From positions 1 to 37,481 of the forward strand of contig CAKTNN010000019.1 of the NCBI GenBank assembly GCA_934589065.1: a DNA stretch of 37,481 nucleotides. The letters run 5' to 3'. The position numbers and the translations under genes were made by a program. Of the stretch, positions 32,976 to 37,481 are shown piece by piece. How positions within the stretch are numbered: position 1 is the stretch's first letter; each line of letters starts with the position of its first letter. A model generated the notes under the pieces. The model was not told the origin of the DNA. It ran no database searches and worked only from the letters and a program-made list of their open reading frames with translations. Origin of the DNA: an uncultured Oscillospiraceae bacterium (lineage in GTDB: Bacteria > Bacillota > Clostridia > Oscillospirales > Oscillospiraceae).

Positions 32976-33668
32976 ATGAAAAAAGGACTTTCTCAAGAAA
33001 CACTGAAAATCATCGCCTGCCTCACCATGCTGGTGGATCATACGGCGGTGGTATTTGGACTTTCTATGTGGCTGCGGGTGATTGGACGGCTGGCATTTCC
33101 CATTTACTGCTTCCTGCTGACGGAGGGAATGCACCACACCCGAAATGCAAAGCGATATCTGCTGCGGCTTTTTACTATGGCGGTTCTTTCTGAGCCGGTA
33201 TATGACCTGGTTCTCTATCCGGGGCGCGGAATCTGGCTGCATCAGAATGTACTGTGGACGCTTTTCCTGGGGGGCGCCATGCTTTGGTGCATGGGGAAAA
33301 CGGAGAAATACGTCTGGAAAATCCTTCTGATTGTGCCCTTTGCACTGCTGGCACAGCTGATGCGCGCCAGCTACGGCAGCAGCGGCATTTATATGATTGC
33401 TCTGTTCGCCCTTTGCAGGGGACTGCCGGAAGAAAAGCCGGTGCTTGCCCTGGGCCTGCTGGGAATAAACGGACTGATGAATAGCGCGGCGGTTACTCTT
33501 TTTGGCCTGGCAATTCCCGTGCAGCTGTTTGCAGTGCTGGCGTTGATTCCCATTTTTCTCTATTCCGGGGAAAAACGCAGCAAAAGCAGGACGCTTTGCT
33601 GGGTACTTTACTTCTTTTACCCCCTGCATCTTCTGGCCCTTTCTGCGCTTTCCCGGTACGTTTTTTAA
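32976..33668 (+). CDS. TraX-family membrane protein (predicted acyltransferase-like)
   Basis: A 230-residue polytopic membrane protein with about seven or eight hydrophobic helices. The family start LSQETLKIIACLTMLVDH, then RVIGRLAFPIYCFLLTEG and the terminal YFFYPLHLLAL are typical of TraX. F-plasmid TraX acetylates pilin, but chromosomal copies in Clostridia are not tied to conjugation, and no conjugation genes are nearby, so the substrate is unknown. Start at 32976 has AAGGGGAG upstream; the open frame extends back into the tRNA but that part is not coding. It lies beyond the tRNA terminator and has no obvious promoter of its own. Confidence 0.85.
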   Translation: MKKGLSQETLKIIACLTMLVDHTAVVFGLSMWLRVIGRLAFPIYCFLLTEGMHHTRNAKRYLLRLFTMAVLSEPVYDLVLYPGRGIWLHQNVLWTLFLGGAMLWCMGKTEKYVWKILLIVPFALLAQLMRASYGSSGIYMIALFALCRGLPEEKPVLALGLLGINGLMNSAAVTLFGLAIPVQLFAVLALIPIFLYSGEKRSKSRTLCWVLYFFYPLHLLALSALSRYVF

Positions 33669-33697
33669 AGATGCAGGATTGCCAACAATATAAAAAA

Positions 33698-33769
33698 GGG
33701 GCTGTTAGAAAACGCTCTGTCATTGCGAACCGGTCTGCGCTTCGCAGTGATATACGTTTCTAACAGCCC
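33698..33769 (-). terminator. Terminator of the sigma/anti-sigma operon, containing a palindromic repeat
   Basis: GGGCTGTTAGAAAACG (33699-33714) pairs, with one bulge, with CGTTTCTAACAGCCC (33755-33769). Read leftward it is followed by TTTTTT. It also follows traX on the + side, where the T-run is weaker. The loop contains TGTCATTGCGAACCGGT (33718-33734) and TGCGCTTCGCA. Confidence 0.8.
33718..33734 (+). repeat. Dispersed repeat TGTCATTGYGAACCRGT, copy 2
   Basis: TGTCATTGCGAACCGGT, inside the loop of the terminator at 33698-33769. A partial match, GTCATTGC, occurs in the terminator arm at 9064-9071. Confidence 0.6.
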
Positions 33770-33782
33770 ATTTCTTATGCCA

Positions 33783-35336
33783 TCAGTTTTCAGAGGAGAA
33801 CATCAGGCTTTCTGCCAAAGCATTCAGAATCGGCAGGCTTTCCGCTGCCTTTTGTGCAGGGCAGCGCCGGATAATCGCGAAGGTTCGGTTTAACCCATCT
33901 TGCCGGAAGGAAATTGCAATTTGGGTATCCCCGGCGTTTCCCAGAATACTGCCGTCTTCCTGCACTTGGGAGCTGTCAAGATTCAGGGCTTGGATCGCCC
34001 AGCTTTCGGCATCCTCCGTTGGGCCCAGCTCCACAACGGAAAGACCCTCTCCCTCCGGGCCATACCAGCTATTGGCAGTATACGCACCGATCGCTTCCGC
34101 AACCGGTTCAGTCGTATCCCATTCCGTTGGAATATACAGGCTGTAGCGGGCATCCACAAACAAGATTACATCAAGCATTGCGTTATCCAGGCCAATCGTC
34201 CATTCCGGTCCCCGATTGGCAGAGACGGAGTGGGTAAAGCGAATGCTGTCGAGCATTCGCCTAAGAATATCCGTGTCCCAGAAGTCTTCCGGGTATTCCA
34301 GCTCCAAAACAAAGTTGGCAGTCTCGCCCAAGCGGACGTAAACTTGCAGAACACTCGTATCCTTGCGCATTTCCAAAGTATAATAAGAGGCGTTTTGAAA
34401 CACGTAGCCGGGCTTTTGCCAGGTGGCGCTATGGAAATCCGTTTTAAAAACGGTCAGTCTGGCTTCCGGCACTTCCGTACAGTACCAGCTGTCCGCATTC
34501 TCAACGGTTGCGTATGGGCTTGTCTGCCCATAGCTCCAGCCGCTGATGGGCACATAAAGGGAATAGTCCTCCGTTTCCGTAAGCGCGCCGTAAATCTCTC
34601 CCGATACGCCGCTTTTTCCGGAGAGCCCCAGGTTTGCGCAGCTGATGCGGGTTTGTGCCGGAATGGCAGATCCGGACAGGGTCTTCCAGGCGGCATCCTC
34701 CAAAATGCCGTAGCTGTCTCCCTGGGGCAAAGAAATCACGGGAACCCGGTCGTTTTCCTGCTGCTCCAGATGCCCCCAGCCCCAGTGATTTTCGCTGACA
34801 TAATAGAAGGTTCCGTCCTTTTTCAAAAAATACATTTGCTGTTTTGTATATTCCCTGCCGATGATTCCATCCTGTTCCTTCCACAATATCAGCGTCAGAA
34901 TATCCTCCTGTCCACTGCGGAAGCGCACTGCCAGCTCGCTTCTTCCATCCCGGTCCATATCCAGGGCGGTATAAGCCCAGGGGGTGCATGCAGTATTATT
35001 TTGCGTCTGCTGCACCATGGGGGTGTATTCCTCCAGAGTCAGGGGCTTTTGGTAGGTTTCACTCCAAAAGGTTTCGTCTCCCCGGAGAATGGAATTTTGC
35101 CAGGTGTTCACAGGACTTTGCTCCACGGCTTCCCTCCGGGCCAGATGGTTCAGCGCCCAGTAAAAGCCCCCCAGCATGGCAATGGCAAGAACCGCCACAC
35201 CCAGAATGCCCAGTGCCCGTTTCCCTCTGCTGCCGGTGGGCATAGCGCGGTGGGAGCCGGTTCGGTAAACCTGAGCCTGCTGAACATATTCTTCCGGCAA
35301 TTCTCCTAAAAGCTTCGCAAATTCAAATCCTGTCAT
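33783..35336 (-). CDS. Membrane-anchored anti-sigma / sensor protein, cognate to the ECF sigma factor
   Basis: A 517-residue protein with a cytosolic N-terminus of about 42 residues (TGFEFAKLLGELPEEYVQQA, where an anti-sigma segment is expected), a single membrane helix (about 43-65), and a large extracellular part of about 450 residues. That part includes a calcium-loop or FG-GAP-like motif, DMDRDGRSELAV (about 128-139), and repeated aromatic-rich segments; two halves both contain a segment ending in SWY. No catalytic motif is recognised. The start overlaps the sigma stop by four bases (ATGA). It probably holds the sigma factor at the membrane until an outside signal arrives. The anti-sigma role is inferred from pairing and topology. 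Confidence 0.75.
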   Translation of the reverse strand: MTGFEFAKLLGELPEEYVQQAQVYRTGSHRAMPTGSRGKRALGILGVAVLAIAMLGGFYWALNHLARREAVEQSPVNTWQNSILRGDETFWSETYQKPLTLEEYTPMVQQTQNNTACTPWAYTALDMDRDGRSELAVRFRSGQEDILTLILWKEQDGIIGREYTKQQMYFLKKDGTFYYVSENHWGWGHLEQQENDRVPVISLPQGDSYGILEDAAWKTLSGSAIPAQTRISCANLGLSGKSGVSGEIYGALTETEDYSLYVPISGWSYGQTSPYATVENADSWYCTEVPEARLTVFKTDFHSATWQKPGYVFQNASYYTLEMRKDTSVLQVYVRLGETANFVLELEYPEDFWDTDILRRMLDSIRFTHSVSANRGPEWTIGLDNAMLDVILFVDARYSLYIPTEWDTTEPVAEAIGAYTANSWYGPEGEGLSVVELGPTEDAESWAIQALNLDSSQVQEDGSILGNAGDTQIAISFRQDGLNRTFAIIRRCPAQKAAESLPILNALAESLMFSSEN

Positions 35337-35890
35337 ATCAGCTTTTCCTCCTCCAGATATGTACGCAGCTTTTTACGGGTTTTATGGAGCATGGCCCGAA
35401 CTTTTCCACCGGAAAGGCCTAAGTTTTCCCCGATATCCTGGGCACTGTCAAAATACCAATAGCGGCACAGAAACACATTGCGTTCAACGCTTGGCAGGCC
35501 GGCTAAAAAGCGAACGATCGCTTCCAGAAGCTCTTGGCGGAGAACGCCGTTTTCCGGGCTTTCTCCGCCGGGGATGCAGCCGGACAGCTCCTCCAGCGCC
35601 AGCGCCATCTGACCGCCGCCCCGTTTGGAAGCCCGGCTTCCCCGCCACCGGTCAATTGCCAGATTCCGGGTGATTTTTGCAAGATAGGATGAAAGAAGTC
35701 GTGGCTTTTGGGGCGGGATGCTATTCCAGGCAGACAGCCAGGTGTCGCTGACAACTTCCTGGGCATCCTGCTGGTCTTCCAGGACATTCATTGCAACGGA
35801 AAAGCAGTAGGCACCGTATTTTTTCTCCGTCTCCCGGATGGCCTGCTCCGACCGGTTGTTATACAGCACCAAAATCTGCGCATCTTCCAC
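35333..35890 (-). CDS. ECF-type RNA polymerase sigma factor
   Basis: A 185-residue sigma factor with region 2 (about residues 10-80; SDTWLSAWNSIP, LAKITRNLAIDRWR) and region 4 (about 125-180; LPSVERNVFLCRYWYFDSAQDIGENLGLSGGKVRAMLHKTRKKL, described here by its ends LPSVERN and HKTRKKL). The start is taken as GTG at 35890 because a perfect AAGGAGGT lies 8 bases upstream; a longer frame to 36022 has no such site and would run through the promoter. A GAAC-N16-CGTC ECF-type promoter lies at 35924-35947, suggesting self-activation. It overlaps the anti-sigma gene by four bases. Confidence 0.88.
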   Translation of the reverse strand: MEDAQILVLYNNRSEQAIRETEKKYGAYCFSVAMNVLEDQQDAQEVVSDTWLSAWNSIPPQKPRLLSSYLAKITRNLAIDRWRGSRASKRGGGQMALALEELSGCIPGGESPENGVLRQELLEAIVRFLAGLPSVERNVFLCRYWYFDSAQDIGENLGLSGGKVRAMLHKTRKKLRTYLEEEKLI

Positions 35891-35923
35891 GGGATGCACC
35901 TCCTTTTTGTCTTCACCAGTAAA

Positions 35924-35947
35924 GACGGAAAAATTTGAAAAGTGTTC
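35924..35947 (-). promoter_or_regulatory. Predicted ECF-type autoregulated promoter
   Basis: On the minus strand TGAAC (GAAC at 35944-35947), a 16-base spacer rich in A/T, and CGTC (35924-35927). This matches the general ECF -35 GAAC / -10 CGTC layout. The predicted start near 35916 gives a 26-base leader carrying the AAGGAGGT site. Confidence 0.55.
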
Positions 35948-36034
35948 AGGGACTTGCAAAAAAATTTGAAGAAATGCAATTGACCGGGAGTCTGCCTGTT
36001 TTCCCCGGCGCTTAGGGATCACCGCTCAACCAAA

Positions 36035-36080
36035 AGAAAAGCGCTCCGAAGGGCACAGAGGCCTTTCGGAGCGCTTCTTT
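36035..36080 (-). terminator. Terminator after ychF
   Basis: AAGCGCTCCGAA (36039-36050) pairs with TTCGGAGCGCTT (36065-36076). Read leftward the stem is followed by TTTTCTTTTGG. Confidence 0.82.
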
Positions 36081-36119
36081 ACAGCCAGAAATCGGGAAAT
36101 GCGGGCAATTCGGGAATCG

Positions 36120-37217
36120 TTAAACATTGAACAGGAAGTTGACGATGTCGCCGTCCTTCATGACGTAGTCCTTGCCTTCGCTGCGTACCAGGCCCTTTGC
36201 CTTGGCGGCTGCCATGGTGCCGCAGGCCTTCATATCCTCAAAGGCGATAACCTCAGCGCGGATAAAGCCCCGCTCAAAGTCGGTGTGGATTTTACCGGCG
36301 GCCTGGGGGGCCTTGGTGCCCTTCTTAATGGTCCAGGCCCGGCATTCGTCAGAACCGGCGGTGAGGAAGGAGATGAGCCCTAACAGGGTGTAGCTGCTGC
36401 GAATCAGCCGGTCAAGGCCGGATTCCTTTACCCCCAGCTCTTCCATAAACATGGCCTTCTCCTCGGGGTCGTCCAGCTCGGCAATGTCGGCTTCCAGCTT
36501 GGCGCAGATAGGAATCAGTTGGCTGCCCTCTTCCTCGGCAAGCTGCTTAACTGCCATATAGTGGCGGCTGCTCTCAGGGTCGTTGACCTCGTTTTCCGCC
36601 AGGTTGGCAACATAAATGGTTTTTTTCAGGGTCAGCAGATCGGAGGTGGCGATCAGAGCCATATCCTCTTCGCTGCACTCAAAGGTGCGGGCCAGCTTGC
36701 CCTGGTTCAGGTGGGCCAGCAGGTCGGTAAAGAGCTCAGCTTCCTTCAAAAAGCGCTTGTCGCCGCCCTTGGCTGCCTTCTGGCACTTGTCAATCCGGCG
36801 CTCCACCATTTCGATGTCCGCCATAACGAGCTCCAGATTGATGATGTCGATATCCCGCAGGGGATCGGTGGAGCCCTCTACGTGGGTCACGTTGGCATCC
36901 TCAAAGCAGCGAACTACGTGGACAATGGCATCGGTGGTGCGGATGTTGCTGAGGAACTTGTTACCCAAACCTTCGCCTTTGGAAGCGCCCTTGACAAGAC
37001 CGGCGATATCCACAAACTCAATTACAGCGGGGGTGACCTTCTTGGGCTGATGGAGCTGGGCCAGCCAGTCCAGACGCTCATCCGGCACGCTCACCACGCC
37101 CACATTGGGGTCGATGGTGCAGAATGCATAGTTGTCGGCAGGAACACCGGCATTGGTAATCGCATTAAACAGGGTGGATTTGCCCACATTGGGCAGTCCC
37201 ACAATACCTAATTTCAT
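36120..37217 (-). CDS. ychF: Redox-regulated/ribosome-binding ATPase YchF (Obg family)
   Basis: A 365-residue P-loop protein of the Obg-like class that prefers ATP to GTP and binds ribosomes; linked to stress responses. GLPNVGKSTLF (Walker A) begins at residue 6, followed by DIAGLVKGASKGEGLGN (switch II) and NLAENEVND (the altered specificity motif replacing NKxD). A C-terminal TGS domain ends EGKDYVMKDGDIVNFLFNV. Start at 37217 is chosen for the family N-terminus MKLGIVGLPNVGK and the AAAGGAG site; the longer frame to 37307 crosses the promoter. It is a single gene. Confidence 0.97.
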   Translation of the reverse strand: MKLGIVGLPNVGKSTLFNAITNAGVPADNYAFCTIDPNVGVVSVPDERLDWLAQLHQPKKVTPAVIEFVDIAGLVKGASKGEGLGNKFLSNIRTTDAIVHVVRCFEDANVTHVEGSTDPLRDIDIINLELVMADIEMVERRIDKCQKAAKGGDKRFLKEAELFTDLLAHLNQGKLARTFECSEEDMALIATSDLLTLKKTIYVANLAENEVNDPESSRHYMAVKQLAEEEGSQLIPICAKLEADIAELDDPEEKAMFMEELGVKESGLDRLIRSSYTLLGLISFLTAGSDECRAWTIKKGTKAPQAAGKIHTDFERGFIRAEVIAFEDMKACGTMAAAKAKGLVRSEGKDYVMKDGDIVNFLFNV

Positions 37218-37268
37218 CTTTTCAAAATCTCCTTTATGTGGTTCTGGGGGCTTTTCATAGATTTTTCT

Positions 37269-37297
37269 ATTATACAGTACAAAGAAATGAATTTCAA
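37269..37297 (-). promoter_or_regulatory. ychF promoter
   Basis: On the minus strand TTGAAA (37292-37297), 17 bases, TATAAT (37269-37274). Confidence 0.82.
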
Positions 37298-37353
37298 GGG
37301 GCGGCAAGAAAAAGTTGCACGACAGGAAATTTTAGAAAAAAGAAAAAAGATGC

Positions 37354-37381
37354 TTGACATTTTAAAAAGCTGTGCTATAAT
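37354..37381 (+). promoter_or_regulatory. tRNA-Ala promoter
   Basis: A perfect TTGACA (37354-37359), 16 bases, and a perfect TATAAT (37376-37381), about 30 bases before the tRNA. Confidence 0.9.
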
Positions 37382-37412
37382 ACAGAAGTCCTGAGCGACA
37401 CGGACGAAATAT

Positions 37413-37481
<69 letters not shown>

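Noticed and set aside
33900..35309. A 469-residue plus-strand open frame opposite the anti-sigma gene
   Set aside because: No motifs, and the minus-strand gene has the start overlap with sigma, a membrane helix and a terminator.

Overview
The window looks like chromosome from a spore-forming member of Bacillota, class Clostridia, most likely a gut Oscillospiraceae/Ruminococcaceae-type bacterium. The reasons are strong AGGAGG-type ribosome binding sites, TTGACA/TATAAT-like promoters with 16-17 base spacers, the sporulation protease SpoIVB, folate-dependent TrmFO, KtrAB potassium uptake, a dprA-topA-trmFO order, and an ECF sigma/anti-sigma pair of a kind common in these families. The species cannot be named from sequence alone. 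Most genes are moderately GC-rich, but the left end (1-632) and the gene at 4440-6002 are visibly more AT-rich.

Layout. 1-632: remnant of a RhuM-like mobile gene and a small membrane protein, closed by a terminator. 687-1646 (-): SpoIVB. 1774-2226 (+): free-methionine-sulfoxide reductase. 2321-4381 (+): iron-sulfur operon nifS-nifU-rrf2/iscR behind a clear promoter with dyads. 4440-6002 (-): GtrII-type glucosyltransferase. 6192-9023 (+): uvrA with a possible SOS box. 9150-10196 (-): a histidine-kinase-like protein that lacks the phospho-acceptor histidine. 10360-13026 (+): radC-uvrB. 13143-22502 (+): one long apparent operon ktrB-ktrA-trmH-dprA-topA-trmFO-plsX-rnc. 22638-24476 (-): glmS. 29278 down to 24888 (-): apparent operon alr-capA-capA-PAS. 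29433-30062 (+): DUF3786 protein. 30247-32711 (+): DUF6110-like protein plus an unusual P1B-type ATPase. 32821-32896: tRNA-Pro. 32976-33668 (+): TraX-like protein. 35890 down to 33783 (-): ECF sigma and membrane anti-sigma/sensor. 37217 down to 36120 (-): ychF. 37413 to the edge: tRNA-Ala, cut by the window end.

How they work together. Much of the window is housekeeping: DNA repair (UvrA, UvrB, RadC), topology and DNA uptake (TopA, DprA), tRNA/rRNA modification and processing (TrmFO, SpoU methylase, RNase III), envelope precursors (GlmS, Alr, PlsX), Fe-S assembly and K+ uptake. The less ordinary parts are the alr-capA-capA-PAS operon, the DUF6110/P-type ATPase pair with an SCALK motif in place of CPx, the His-less kinase with a structured leader, a probable self-activating ECF promoter, and a dispersed palindromic repeat built into terminators. 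I found no CRISPR array, prophage, or intact insertion sequence.
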